Assembly: GCF_000025485.1 (NCBI RefSeq)
Contig: NC_013851.1
Location: 2,771,501 to 2,835,500 of the forward strand
DNA: 64,000 nt
Direction of reading: 5' to 3'
Source: Allochromatium vinosum DSM 180
GTDB lineage: Bacteria > Pseudomonadota > Gammaproteobacteria > Chromatiales > Chromatiaceae
The notes below the pieces were generated by a model, which searched no databases, was not told the DNA's origin, and saw only the letters and a program-made list of their open reading frames with translations. This document shows positions 10,033 through 18,880 of the stretch, in pieces. The position numbers and the translations under genes are program-made. The stretch's first letter is position 1, and every line of letters starts with the position of its first letter.

Positions 10033-10649
10033 GACGCGACCCGCGAGATCTGGTCCGCTACACCGCCGGCCAGCGTGCCGTGCACTGGATCGTCGGCATC
10101 AGCTTCATCCTGCTCGGGATGTCGGGGCTGGCGCTGTTCCATCCGGCCTTCCAGCCCTTCAGCCTGCTGTTCGGCGGCGGCACCTGGACGCGCATCCTGC
10201 ATCCCATCATCGGCGTGGTGATGGCGCTCGCCTTCGTGGTCATGGTGATCCGCTTCACCCGCTACAACCTGATGCGTCGGGTCGACTGGCAATGGATCGG
10301 GCGCATCGGCGAGATGGTCAACGGCAGCGACGAGACGATGCCGGCACAGGGCAAGTACAACGGCGGGCAGAAGCTGCTGTTCTGGCTGCTGTTGATCTGC
10401 ATGCTGCTGCTGATCCCCTCGGGGATCGTCCTCTGGCGGGCCTATTTCGATTTCCCGGTCGAGTGGGTGCGCTGGGCGGCCGTGGTGCATTCGGCGACCG
10501 CCGTGGTCATGATCTGTCTGATCTTCGTGCATGTGTATGCCGCCATCTGGGTCACGGGCACCATCCGCGCCATGTGGTACGGCACCGTCACCCGCGCCTG
10601 GGCCAAGCAGCATCATCGGACCTGGTACGAGGAAGTCACCAAGCCTTGA
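10029..10649 (+). CDS. fdnI: Formate dehydrogenase-N gamma (cytochrome b556) subunit
   Basis: Integral membrane dihaem cytochrome b that passes electrons from formate to quinone. The 206-aa protein has four hydrophobic helices and conserved histidines at the expected places (AVHW in helix I, LHPI after helix I, HSAT and HVYAAIW late). The ATG at 10029 overlaps the fdnH stop by 4 bp; the longer upstream reading in this frame only reads through fdnH and is rejected. Length is close to E. coli FdnI (217 aa). A strong terminator follows 33 bp downstream, so this ends the fdnGHI operon. Confidence 0.94.
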   Translation: MRRDPRDLVRYTAGQRAVHWIVGISFILLGMSGLALFHPAFQPFSLLFGGGTWTRILHPIIGVVMALAFVVMVIRFTRYNLMRRVDWQWIGRIGEMVNGSDETMPAQGKYNGGQKLLFWLLLICMLLLIPSGIVLWRAYFDFPVEWVRWAAVVHSATAVVMICLIFVHVYAAIWVTGTIRAMWYGTVTRAWAKQHHRTWYEEVTKP

Positions 10650-10681
10650 CGGGGACTCGCCGTCGGATACGGCACATGCAG

Positions 10682-10717
10682 GAGCCACAGCGCGGGTGAT
10701 GGCTGTGGCTCGTTTTT
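10682..10717 (+). terminator. Rho-independent terminator of fdnGHI
   Basis: Perfect 10-bp inverted repeat GAGCCACAGC (10682-10691) and GCTGTGGCTC (10702-10711) with a 10-nt loop, followed at once by GTTTTT. It sits 33 bp after the fdnI stop, separating the dehydrogenase operon from the downstream chemoreceptor. Confidence 0.9.
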
Positions 10718-10857
10718 GCGTTCCGCTCGTGTAGACTTCGATGGTCGCCGGTCTCCCGGCCCGACTCCTGGAGTCCCTCCTGTCAACGGCCTCGGTTCGA
10801 GCGAGACCGGGCCACCCGTGTCAATGATCGATGCACAAAAGGCGCAGGATTATGCTG

Positions 10858-12540
10858 ATGAAAACACTCTCGATCAGATCCAAGATCTTGCTGGTTTCGA
10901 TTACTCCGATACTCGCCGTCGGCGGCGTCCTCCTGACCCAGACGATCACCAGCCAACGGCAGGCGGGGGCCGAACGCATCGAGAGTACGCGCGCACTCCT
11001 CATGGCCGAGAAAGAGGCGCAGCTGAAGCACTATGTCCAACTGGCCACCAGCTCGATCAAGACACTCTATGACCCGGCCGGCCCCAACGATGCCGCCGCC
11101 CAGGAGCATGCCAGGACGATCCTGCGTCAACTCGATTACGGCCAGGACGGCTACATCTTCGTCTACCGCTACGATGGCACCTGCGAAGTGCTCGGCCCCA
11201 AACCCGAGCTGGAAGGCCAGAACGTCATCGACATGCAGGACAAGGACGGAAAACCCCTGATCCGGTCGCTGATCGAAACGGCGCGCGCCGGCGGGGGCAG
11301 CTACAGATATAAATGGGACAAGCCCTCGACGGCCAGTCTGGTGGACAAGCTGAGCTATGTGGAGGCGCTGGACAAATGGCAATGGGTGGTCGGAACGGGT
11401 TTCTATATCGATGACATCGACGAGGTGATCGACCGGATCTCCACGGAAGTCGACGCGGAGATCACCTCCCGGATCCTCGCGGCAGCACTGATGGCGGGTC
11501 TGCTGATCGCCCTGTCCACGGTGGCGAGCGTCTGGCTCTCGCGCCGCATCAGCGGTCCCCTGGTGCACACCTCCGACGCCCTGCTCGAGATCGCCCATGG
11601 CGATGGCGACCTGACCCGGCGTCTCGTCGCGGAAAGCGCCGACGAGGTCGGCAAGCTCTCGACTGGATTCAACACGTTCGTCGGCAAGATCCATGGCATC
11701 ATCCAAAGCGTCGATGCCGCCACCGGACGCCTGATCGCCGCTGCCGAACAGATGCTGGAGAACGCCAATCAGGCCAACACGGCGGCGCGGGGACAACGGC
11801 AGGGGACCGATCAGATCGCCGTCGCCATCAATCAGATGACCGCAACCGTCCAGGAGGTGGCGCGCAATGCCGCTGATGCGGCCCAGGCAGCGCACATGGC
11901 TGACACGCGCGTGCAGGAAGGCATCTCGACCGTGGACGGGACCATCACCTGTATCGGTGAACTGGCGCGACTGTCGGACGACGCGGCCGAGCTGGCGCAG
12001 CGTCTCGCCGCCGACAGTGCCAGTATCGGCTCGGTGCTGGACGTGATTCGCGGCATTGCCGGTCAGACCAACCTGCTCGCCTTGAACGCCGCGATCGAGG
12101 CGGCGCGTGCCGGTGAGCAGGGACGCGGATTCGCGGTGGTCGCCGACGAGGTGCGCACCCTGGCGAGCCGCACGCAACAGTCGACCCTGGAGATCCAGGA
12201 CATGACTGTGCGCCTGCAGAACGGCACCAGGGCCACGGTCGAGATGATGAACCTCAGCGCGGAACAGACCAAGCAGGCGGTCGAGGTCGCGCAGCGAGCG
12301 GGCGACAGCCTGCGCGCCATCTCCGAAGCGGTCGGGACCATCACAGCGATGAACTCGCAGATCGCGACCGCCGCCGAGGAACAGGGCGCGGTCGCCGAGG
12401 AGATCAATCGCAATGTCACTCATATCTCAGACATCGCCGATCACTCCGAGCACGCCGCCAGAAGTTCGGCCGATACCGCGCACGAAGTGACCGAGCTGGG
12501 TCACAACCTCAGTGCCCTGGTGGGGCAATTCAAGGTCTAG
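10858..12540 (+). CDS. Methyl-accepting chemotaxis protein with single Cache domain
   Basis: Transmembrane chemoreceptor, 560 aa. Order: TM1 (about 8-30), periplasmic sCache_2-type sensor (about 45-190, with [25 protein letters not shown]), TM2 (about 205-228), HAMP, and MCP signalling domain with the tip near residue 400 ([17 protein letters not shown]). Known sCache_2 receptors bind short carboxylates, so formate or acetate sensing is a reasonable inference because the gene sits between fdnGHI and fdhE. The ATG at 10858 was chosen because AGGA lies 8 nt before it; ATGs at 10831 and 10852 are alternatives. No cheA or cheW is adjacent; it could feed any chemotaxis system in the cell. Confidence 0.88.
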   Translation: MKTLSIRSKILLVSITPILAVGGVLLTQTITSQRQAGAERIESTRALLMAEKEAQLKHYVQLATSSIKTLYDPAGPNDAAAQEHARTILRQLDYGQDGYIFVYRYDGTCEVLGPKPELEGQNVIDMQDKDGKPLIRSLIETARAGGGSYRYKWDKPSTASLVDKLSYVEALDKWQWVVGTGFYIDDIDEVIDRISTEVDAEITSRILAAALMAGLLIALSTVASVWLSRRISGPLVHTSDALLEIAHGDGDLTRRLVAESADEVGKLSTGFNTFVGKIHGIIQSVDAATGRLIAAAEQMLENANQANTAARGQRQGTDQIAVAINQMTATVQEVARNAADAAQAAHMADTRVQEGISTVDGTITCIGELARLSDDAAELAQRLAADSASIGSVLDVIRGIAGQTNLLALNAAIEAARAGEQGRGFAVVADEVRTLASRTQQSTLEIQDMTVRLQNGTRATVEMMNLSAEQTKQAVEVAQRAGDSLRAISEAVGTITAMNSQIATAAEEQGAVAEEINRNVTHISDIADHSEHAARSSADTAHEVTELGHNLSALVGQFKV

Positions 12541-12587
12541 TCGTCACGGCCCGTTTGATCGCATCCAGACTGATACCAGGACCAGCC

Positions 12588-13505
12588 ATGTCATCCACCC
12601 GCATTCTGCAACCCGGCGAGATCGAGTCCTTCTCAGCCGAGATTCCGCGTCTGCTGCGGCCCGACGCTCAACTCTTCACGACCCGTGCCGAGCGTCTGCG
12701 CCGGATCGCGCCTGGACACAGTCTCGGCGACTATCTGACCTTCGTCGCCGCCATCGCCGACTGGCAGCAGGAAGCGCTCGCGATGCCGGCCGATCGCCCG
12801 GCCTCGGTGGACACGGCCCATCCGGCACGGTGCGCCGAGCAGGGCACCCCACCGCTCGCGCCCCAGGGCCTGATCCGCGATCCGGGCTGGCGCGATCAGG
12901 TCCGCGCCCTGGCCGAACGGCTCGCCCCGACGGCGCCCGCCCAGGCGCAAACCGTTCTGGAGCGCCTGCGCACCGGCCACGACGACTGGCTGGAAGCCCA
13001 GGCCGAGGCTCTGCTCACGCTCGATCCGGCGAATCTCGACATCGCCGCCTCGGCCCTCCTCGCCGCCGTGCTCCAGGTCCAGTGGACGCGGCTGGCCCGG
13101 ACGCTCGATCCATCCCGAATCGCCATCCAGCCGACCGAGCGCCATCTCTGCCCGGTCTGCGGCTCGCATCCCAGCGTCTCGGTGGTGCGCACGGACGGGG
13201 CGAGCGACGGACTGCGCTATCTGGTCTGCTCGCTGTGCGCCTCGCAGTGGTATCTGGAGCGGACCAAATGCAGCAACTGTGACAACATGCGCGCCATCGG
13301 CTATCACACCGTCGAGAACCCGGACTCGGCCATTCGCGCCGAGTCTTGCCCCGAGTGCCGGACCTATCTCAAGATCCTCTACCAGACCCTGAACCCGGAT
13401 CTGGAGCCGACGGCCGACGACCTGGCCTCACTGGCGCTCGACTGGCTGATGAGCGAAGAAGGCTACGGACGCAGCGGGATGAACCTGATGCTGTTGCAGA
13501 GCTGA
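12588..13505 (+). CDS. fdhE: Formate dehydrogenase accessory protein
   Basis: Rubredoxin-like iron protein needed for activity of respiratory formate dehydrogenases such as FdnGHI. The 305-aa protein has four C-x2-C pairs in its C-terminal half (CPVC, CSLC, CSNC, CPEC), the FdhE signature for iron binding, and family length (E. coli 309 aa). The ATG at 12588 with AGG 7 nt upstream is preferred; an in-frame TTG at 12555 would add 11 residues. It acts in the cytoplasm on the enzyme encoded just upstream, though a receptor gene lies between. Confidence 0.92.
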   Translation: MSSTRILQPGEIESFSAEIPRLLRPDAQLFTTRAERLRRIAPGHSLGDYLTFVAAIADWQQEALAMPADRPASVDTAHPARCAEQGTPPLAPQGLIRDPGWRDQVRALAERLAPTAPAQAQTVLERLRTGHDDWLEAQAEALLTLDPANLDIAASALLAAVLQVQWTRLARTLDPSRIAIQPTERHLCPVCGSHPSVSVVRTDGASDGLRYLVCSLCASQWYLERTKCSNCDNMRAIGYHTVENPDSAIRAESCPECRTYLKILYQTLNPDLEPTADDLASLALDWLMSEEGYGRSGMNLMLLQS

Positions 13506-13523
13506 GATCCACCAAGGAACGTC

Positions 13524-14810
13524 ATGCAGATCGTCACGACCCATGTCAATTCGGACTTCGACGCCCTGGCCTCCATGGTGGCGGCCTCCTTCCTCTATCC
13601 GGGCGTAACGCGGATGGTGCCGAGTCAGGTCCAGCCGGCGGTGCGCGAATTCCTGACCGTGCACTGGGATCTGCTCCAGCTCAAGCCGCGCCGCGCCATC
13701 GATCCGGCGGCCGTCGAGCGGCTGATCGTCACCGACACCGGCAGTTGGGAGCGCCTCGACGATCTGCGTATGCTCGCCGAACGGGCGGACCTGGAGACCA
13801 TCGTCTGGGATCATCACATGGCCCCCGGCTCGATCCGGGCCGGTGAGCTGCATCGCGAGGAGGTCGGCGCAACCGTCACCCTGCTCCTGGAGCGCATCCA
13901 GGAAATGGATCGCGCCTTCGCCCCGATGCACGCCACCCTGTTCCTGCTCGGAATCTATGACGACACCGGCGGTCTGACCTACCCGTCTACCACGGCCCGC
14001 GATGCGCGCATGACGGCCTATCTGCTGGAGAACGGCGCCGACCTGAACGTGGTGGCCGCCTATCTGGACAGTGCCCTCGACGAGCGTCATCTCGAACTCT
14101 TCAACCGGATGCTGTCGGACTCGGAACAGTTCGAGATCGAGGGCGTCCACCTGGGACTCTGTGTGCAGGACGCCGACAAGGGACTCAACAACCTCGCGCG
14201 CGTCGTCAGCAAATTCCAGGAGATCAAGGGGCTGGACGTGGCCTTCGGCATCTTCCCCATCACCGCCAACAAGACAGTGGTGGTCGGACGCGGCAATCCG
14301 CGCCTGTTCGACGTCGGCGCCCTGGTGCGCCAGCTCGGCGGCGGCGGACATCCGGGCGCCGGCTCGGCGGTGCTCAAGGCTCCGGCCGCGGAGGCCCGCG
14401 CTCGGGTGCGGGCGCTCATCGCCCAGGCCGAGCCGGAGAGCGAGCGGGTGAGCGACCTGATGTCGCCGGTGCGACTCGCGCTCGCGCCCCAGGACAGCCT
14501 GCGCGAGGCCGCCGGGCGTCTGCGCGACAGCCATCGCTCGGTCTTGCTGGTGCTCGACGACCAGGGCGGCGTGCTCGGGGCGCTCGGCGAGGAACAGTTG
14601 GCCAAGGTCCGGGACGACGCCGGTTGGGAGCATCCGGTCAGCGCATTGATGCGGCGCGATCTGGACGTGGTCACGCCGGAGCGCACCACGCGCGAGGCGC
14701 TGCGGATCATGACCCGCGCCGATGTCGGCGTTCTGCCGGTGATGGAGGATGGCCGTGTCGTCGGCGAGATCACGCGCGCGGCCATCATGCTCAGTCTCTA
14801 TGATCTCTGA
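13524..14810 (+). CDS. DHH-family phosphoesterase with two CBS domains
   Basis: 428 aa. The N-terminal DHH domain has a HVNSDFDALAS motif (near 7-17), a DTGSWERL segment and the DHH motif in WDHHMAPG near residue 95. The DHHA1 part carries GGGGHPGAGSA near residues 272-282. Two CBS motifs follow (about 305-365 and 370-425), which usually bind adenosine nucleotides. DHH/DHHA1 proteins act on nucleotides, short RNA or polyphosphate; the CBS pair suggests nucleotide control. The arrangement resembles the front half of some archaeal-type CCA-adding enzymes but no nucleotidyltransferase domain is present. It is 18 bp after fdhE; substrate unknown. Confidence 0.78.
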   Translation: MQIVTTHVNSDFDALASMVAASFLYPGVTRMVPSQVQPAVREFLTVHWDLLQLKPRRAIDPAAVERLIVTDTGSWERLDDLRMLAERADLETIVWDHHMAPGSIRAGELHREEVGATVTLLLERIQEMDRAFAPMHATLFLLGIYDDTGGLTYPSTTARDARMTAYLLENGADLNVVAAYLDSALDERHLELFNRMLSDSEQFEIEGVHLGLCVQDADKGLNNLARVVSKFQEIKGLDVAFGIFPITANKTVVVGRGNPRLFDVGALVRQLGGGGHPGAGSAVLKAPAAEARARVRALIAQAEPESERVSDLMSPVRLALAPQDSLREAAGRLRDSHRSVLLVLDDQGGVLGALGEEQLAKVRDDAGWEHPVSALMRRDLDVVTPERTTREALRIMTRADVGVLPVMEDGRVVGEITRAAIMLSLYDL

Positions 14811-14829
14811 CCCGGACGGAGGGTCTGCG

Positions 14830-15444
14830 ATGAAAACACTCAAGTGGCCGCTGATCGGTTTTGGCGCCACCATTATCCTGGCCGTCGTGATGGCCGGTTC
14901 CTGGAGCCTCACCGAGCGCGTCATCCAGGCCACCTCGGACGAGACCTTCTGCGGCCTCTGCCACTCGATGCGGCCCTTCGCCGAGACCCATGCGCTGGAC
15001 GTGCATGGCGGACACAACCCCGGTGGGGTGAGTGCCGCGTGCGCCGACTGCCATCTGCCGCACGACAGTCCCTGGGTCTATCTGGTCGCCAAGGCTGAGA
15101 CTGGGATCAAGGATCTGCTGGCCGAGCCGGTCGCCTTCTTCCGGGAACCGGACTGGATCGGCCGACTCGAACAGCGTGAGGGCTATGTGTATGACTCGGG
15201 CTGTCTCACGTGCCACAAGCACCTCGAACGGGCGATCGACCAGACACCAGAGGCGCGCTTCGGACATCAGACCTATTTCGCGGGCGTGGAGACGGGAGCC
15301 CGGATGCAGTGCGTGACCTGTCATATCCATGTCGGGCATCGGGATCTGCTCGCGCGTCTCTCGCCGACTGAGGCAACGGACCCCGGCACCGCCGAGGTCC
15401 GCGAACCAATGGCGCCAGCGGACGCCGGGGAGTCAAAACCATGA
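14830..15444 (+). CDS. NapC/NirT-family tetrahaem cytochrome c
   Basis: Membrane-anchored quinol-oxidising cytochrome type. The 204-aa protein has one N-terminal membrane anchor (about 7-27) and four haem sites: CGLCH, CADCH, CLTCH and CVTCH. This pattern and size match NapC/NirT/NrfH, which pass electrons from quinol to periplasmic reductases. No nitrate or nitrite reductase is adjacent; instead a monohaem cytochrome overlaps its end. The start at 14830 has an excellent GGAGGG (14818-14823) 6 nt upstream. The partner oxidoreductase is unknown. Confidence 0.88.
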   Translation: MKTLKWPLIGFGATIILAVVMAGSWSLTERVIQATSDETFCGLCHSMRPFAETHALDVHGGHNPGGVSAACADCHLPHDSPWVYLVAKAETGIKDLLAEPVAFFREPDWIGRLEQREGYVYDSGCLTCHKHLERAIDQTPEARFGHQTYFAGVETGARMQCVTCHIHVGHRDLLARLSPTEATDPGTAEVREPMAPADAGESKP

Positions 15445-15785
15445 AGACGATCATCGACCGTTGCGGCATGCTCCTGTTGTCGGCGAGCCTGCTGATGACG
15501 GCGACCGGGTTGCGGGCGGCTGAGGCCGACGAGGCCATGCGCGCGCGCGGCCAAACCCTCTACACCGAACAGATGTGCAACCTCTGTCACACCCGTGACG
15601 GCGAATCCGGCCCCATGGCCCATGTCGGCGGATCGCTCGACGGACTCGCTGCCAAGCGTGATGCCGCCTGGATCGAGCGCTATCTGCGCGATCCACAGGC
15701 GGTCATCCCCAGCTCCCAGATGCCCAAGAGCACCCTGACCGATCAGCAGCTCGCCGAGCTGATCGCCTTCCTGCTCGGCTCCTGA
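15441..15785 (+). CDS. Small periplasmic monohaem cytochrome c
   Basis: 114-aa protein with a cleavable signal peptide (hydrophobic 10-24, cleavage likely after LRA), one haem site CNLCH and a probable distal Met in SQMPKS, the class I cytochrome c layout. Its start overlaps the stop of the tetrahaem cytochrome by 4 bp, so the two are probably co-translated and may pass electrons to each other. The final acceptor is unknown. Confidence 0.88.
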   Translation: MKTIIDRCGMLLLSASLLMTATGLRAAEADEAMRARGQTLYTEQMCNLCHTRDGESGPMAHVGGSLDGLAAKRDAAWIERYLRDPQAVIPSSQMPKSTLTDQQLAELIAFLLGS

Positions 15786-15836
15786 TGGTTCGAACCGGCG
15801 ACCGAGTGGCAGCCACGACGCATCTCCAATTCCATC

Positions 15837-16544
15837 ATGCATTTCGAGCCCATCGGCCATATCCGCTCGCCCTACACGGACAAGTTCGGCATCCCGCGTC
15901 AACCCGGACTGGTGACGGCCGCCGAGGCGCGGCTGGAACTCCGGCCCGAGTTCGCGCGCGAGGAAGCCTTCAAGGCACTCGACGGCTTCTCGCACGTCTG
16001 GATCCTGTTCGTCTTCCATCAGGATTGTCTGACGGCCGGCTGGAAACCGACGGTTCGGCCGCCGCGACTCGGTGGACGTGAATCGGTCGGGGTCTTCGCC
16101 AGCCGCGCACCCTATCGGCCCAATCCGATCGGACTCTCGGCGGTCGAGCATCTGGGGCTGATCCGGGACGAGCGCGGGCTGGCCCTGCGCCTGCGCGGCG
16201 TCGACATGCTCGACGGCACGCCCGTGCTCGACATCAAGCCCTATGTGCCCTATGCCGATGCGATCCCCGAGGCACGCGGCGGCTTCGCCGTCGCACCGCC
16301 CGCCGATCCGCGCGAGGTGCGTGTCAGCCCGACGGCCGCCGCCGACCTGGAACGCTTCGACCCCGACGGCGCCCGCGCCCTGCGCACGCTCGTCATGCAG
16401 GTTCTGGAACAAGATCCGCGCCCCGGATACATGGACCGCTACCCGGAGCGGCGCGAATTCGGTCTGCGCCTCATGGAGTTCGACATCCGCTGGCGTCTGG
16501 AGGCCGGCTACATCGAGGTGATCGGGCTCCGCCCCGCCCCCTGA
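15837..16544 (+). CDS. trmO: tRNA (adenine(37)-N6)-methyltransferase TrmO family
   Basis: 235-aa member of the TsaA/YaeB (UPF0066) family, which adds the N6 methyl group to t6A37 in tRNA-Thr using S-adenosylmethionine. Family signatures are visible: FEPIGHIRSPY at the start, FSHVWILFVFH, GVFASRAPYRPNPIGLS near 85-101 and DMLDGTPVLDIKPYVPY near 122-138. Length matches the E. coli protein (235 aa). It stands alone between a cytochrome gene and the signalling genes. Confidence 0.92.
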   Translation: MHFEPIGHIRSPYTDKFGIPRQPGLVTAAEARLELRPEFAREEAFKALDGFSHVWILFVFHQDCLTAGWKPTVRPPRLGGRESVGVFASRAPYRPNPIGLSAVEHLGLIRDERGLALRLRGVDMLDGTPVLDIKPYVPYADAIPEARGGFAVAPPADPREVRVSPTAAADLERFDPDGARALRTLVMQVLEQDPRPGYMDRYPERREFGLRLMEFDIRWRLEAGYIEVIGLRPAP

Positions 16545-16655
16545 AACCCAGACGCCGCGTGAAACCGTCTGGCGCACCCAGCGCGGACCATGCGACCATT
16601 CCAACGACTGGTCTGGGTTATATTAAGAAGACACTGCGACGTATTTTGTAAAACC

Positions 16656-17027
16656 ATGGGCACACACAACCACTCACTACTCATCGTTGACGACAGCCGG
16701 ATGTCTCGCATGATGCTGAACCGCCTGATCGCGGATCTGCGTCCCGACTGGCGCATCACCGAGGCGGCGAGCGGAGCCGAAGCCCTGGAGATGATCGAGC
16801 GCGATCCGCCGACGCTGGTCAGTCTGGACGTCAACATGCCCGGCATGAGCGGACTGGAGACGGCCGGACGCATCCGGCTCCACAATCCCGACATCCGGGT
16901 CGTCATCTGCACCGCGAACATCCAGGACTATGTGCGCCAGGCGGCCGAGAAGGCCGGCGTGCACTTCGTCTCCAAGCCGATCACGCCCGAGTCCGTGGCG
17001 CGCATGGTGGCCTTCTTCGAGGAATAA
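16656..17027 (+). CDS. Stand-alone response regulator receiver (CheY-like)
   Basis: 123-aa receiver domain: acidic pair in LLIVDDSRMSR, phospho-acceptor Asp in LVSLDVNMPGMSG, the Thr switch in ICTANIQ, and Lys in VSKPI. No output domain. It is 3 bp ahead of a CheC-family gene and a GGDEF gene, so its phosphate may be removed by that CheC and signal to the cyclase. The ATG at 16656 (MGTHNHS) is preferred over an in-frame ATG at 16590 because the extra residues are not receiver-like. An AT-rich stretch with TATATT near 16619 could be a promoter. Confidence 0.85.
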   Translation: MGTHNHSLLIVDDSRMSRMMLNRLIADLRPDWRITEAASGAEALEMIERDPPTLVSLDVNMPGMSGLETAGRIRLHNPDIRVVICTANIQDYVRQAAEKAGVHFVSKPITPESVARMVAFFEE

Positions 17028-17030
17028 TCC

Positions 17031-17648
17031 GTGTCCGAACTCAGCGAGCTACATCGCGACGCACTCGGTGAACTCTTCAACCTCGGGGTGGGGCGCGCGG
17101 CGCACAGCCTCAGTCAGATGGTGCGCGACGAAATCGAACTGTCGGCGCCCTTCGTCGATCTGATCCAGGCCCATGAAGTGAGCGCAACCCTGATCGGCTC
17201 GGAGTTCAGAGAGCTGAGCATGGTGACGATCGACTTCGAGGGTCCGTTCGTCTCCAAGGCCATCCTGCTGTTCCCCGAACGCAATGCGCTCGCCATCCTC
17301 AGCAACATGCTCGATCCCGAACTGACGCCGGAGGAGGTCTCCGAGTTCGAGCAGGAGGCGATGTGCGAGATCGGCAACGTCATCCTCAACGCCTGCATGA
17401 GCGCACTCGCCGACGAATTCGGCATCGAGCTGCACGGCGGTCTGCCCGAGCATTACTTCAGCGACACCGACTCGTTGCCGATCTTCGCCGACGGCGACCC
17501 CGAGCAGCTGCTTCTCCTGCTTCAGATCCAGCTCACCATGCGTCAGCAACTGATTCAGGGGCATCTGGTCTTTCTGCTGGGCGTCGGCTCGCTGCTGGAT
17601 CTGCGCAATTGTCTCGATGCGTATCTCGATCGGCTTGGAATACGCTGA
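17031..17648 (+). CDS. cheC: CheC-family phosphatase-like protein
   Basis: 205 aa with a GTG start. It has the two pseudo-repeated helices of CheC with E-x2-N centres: ELFN in the N-terminal helix (DALGELFNLGVGRA) and EIGN near residue 111 (AMCEIGNVILNA). In CheC/CheX/FliY these Glu and Asn residues dephosphorylate CheY-P, so the adjacent receiver (16656) is the likely substrate. The C-terminal third has the CheC beta-sheet pattern. It overlaps the next gene by 1 bp (TGATG). CheC is less usual in gammaproteobacteria than CheZ. Confidence 0.82.
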   Translation: MSELSELHRDALGELFNLGVGRAAHSLSQMVRDEIELSAPFVDLIQAHEVSATLIGSEFRELSMVTIDFEGPFVSKAILLFPERNALAILSNMLDPELTPEEVSEFEQEAMCEIGNVILNACMSALADEFGIELHGGLPEHYFSDTDSLPIFADGDPEQLLLLLQIQLTMRQQLIQGHLVFLLGVGSLLDLRNCLDAYLDRLGIR

Positions 17649-18628
17649 TGGACATCGAACTCGGCGCGCAGCTGATCGACAGCTTGCGGATCGGACTGAT
17701 TCTGCTCGATCACCGGGGACGCGTGGTGTCCTGGAATGGCTGGATGAAGCGCCACAGCGGTCTTGGACTCGCCGATGTCGCCGGTCGGCAACTCGCGGAA
17801 CTCTTCCCCGAGGTGAGCGGCAGCCGCCTGGAATCCAGCATCTCGGACACGCTGCGCTTCAAGCTCTCATCCATGCTGGCGCCGAGCCTCAATCCGAGCC
17901 TGCTTCCGCTCTACCATCGACCGACTGATCGCCAGCGCGACCAGCGCATGCAGCAGCTCATCTATGTCAGTCCGCTGCGTCACGATCACTGCGCCTGCCT
18001 GATCCAGATCCATGACATGACGTCCGCTCTGCGCCGCGAGCGGCGTCTGCGCGCCCAGTCGACACGGTTGATCGAAAGCAGCTATCAGGATCCGCTCACG
18101 GGTGTCGGCAACCGTCGCCGCTTCGATCAGGATCTGGCGCAGCGTTTCAGACAGGCCAAAGACAGGCAGCGTTCGATCGCCATGCTCATGATCGACGTCG
18201 ACAACTTCAAGGCCTACAACGATCACTTCGGCCATCAGGGCGGCGACGCCTGCCTGATCCAGGTGGCGCGGACACTGCGCGACGGTTTGCGACGCGATGG
18301 CGATCGGGTCTCGCGCTATGGCGGCGAGGAGTTCGCGATCCTGCTGACCGACACCGATGGACCGTCAGCCTGCGCGGTCGCCGAACGACTGCGGCTGGCC
18401 GTCGAACAGCTCGACCTCCCCCACCCCGCCGCTCCCGGCATCGGCCGGGTCAGCGTCAGTATCGGCATCGCGGCCATGGTGCCGAGCGACGAGCAGCTCT
18501 GCTACATCCTGGTCGCTCAGGCCGATCTGGCGCTCTACACGGCCAAGGACGCCGGACGCAACGGCTGCATGTGGTACGACGCCGAGAGCGGCGTTGCCCG
18601 CCCCCTGCCCGCCTCCAAAACGTCTTGA
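17648..18628 (+). CDS. PAS-GGDEF diguanylate cyclase
   Basis: 326 aa, likely cytoplasmic. An N-terminal PAS-like domain (about 5-130, with DHRGRVVSWNGWMKRHSG) precedes a GGDEF domain (about 155-315). The active motif GGEEF lies at 225-229 and the inhibitory I-site RDGD at 216-219, five residues before it, so both catalysis and product inhibition by c-di-GMP look intact. The preceding receiver and CheC genes are translationally coupled, suggesting the trio is one switch. The GTG/ATG start at 17648 overlaps the cheC stop. Confidence 0.9.
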   Translation: MDIELGAQLIDSLRIGLILLDHRGRVVSWNGWMKRHSGLGLADVAGRQLAELFPEVSGSRLESSISDTLRFKLSSMLAPSLNPSLLPLYHRPTDRQRDQRMQQLIYVSPLRHDHCACLIQIHDMTSALRRERRLRAQSTRLIESSYQDPLTGVGNRRRFDQDLAQRFRQAKDRQRSIAMLMIDVDNFKAYNDHFGHQGGDACLIQVARTLRDGLRRDGDRVSRYGGEEFAILLTDTDGPSACAVAERLRLAVEQLDLPHPAAPGIGRVSVSIGIAAMVPSDEQLCYILVAQADLALYTAKDAGRNGCMWYDAESGVARPLPASKTS

Positions 18629-18653
18629 GGTCTTCTCGGGCGTTCCATTCCAG

Positions 18654-18685
18654 GAAGCCGGGACGCACCCGACCGCCCCGGCTTC
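18654..18685. other. Hairpin between diguanylate cyclase and chemosensory cluster
   Basis: A 9-bp perfect stem GAAGCCGGG (18654-18662) and CCCGGCTTC (18677-18685) lies 26 bp after the cyclase stop. It is followed by TTGAAAAAA and not a T-run, so it is not a textbook terminator for the plus strand. The 252-bp gap 18629-18880 must also carry the promoter of the chemosensory cluster; no clear -35/-10 pair was seen. Confidence 0.4.
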
Positions 18686-18880
18686 TTGAAAAAACGCATA
18701 CAGGTTCAAGATTCAGCGGACCCAAAAGCGAACAGCACGGAACCCTGATCTGCATCAGTGAATCCTCGGGGCCCCAGACGTTAAGATCCTGATCAGCCGG
18801 ATTGCTGGCCTTGCCTGCCCCACGCGAGGCTTCGTCCATATCAAGGGCCATCCACTCGACCTCCACCGAAGGACATTGCC

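Noticed and set aside
18654-18685. Terminator after the diguanylate cyclase
   Set aside because: Stem is good but the plus strand has TTGAAAAAA and no T-run; listed only as a hairpin.
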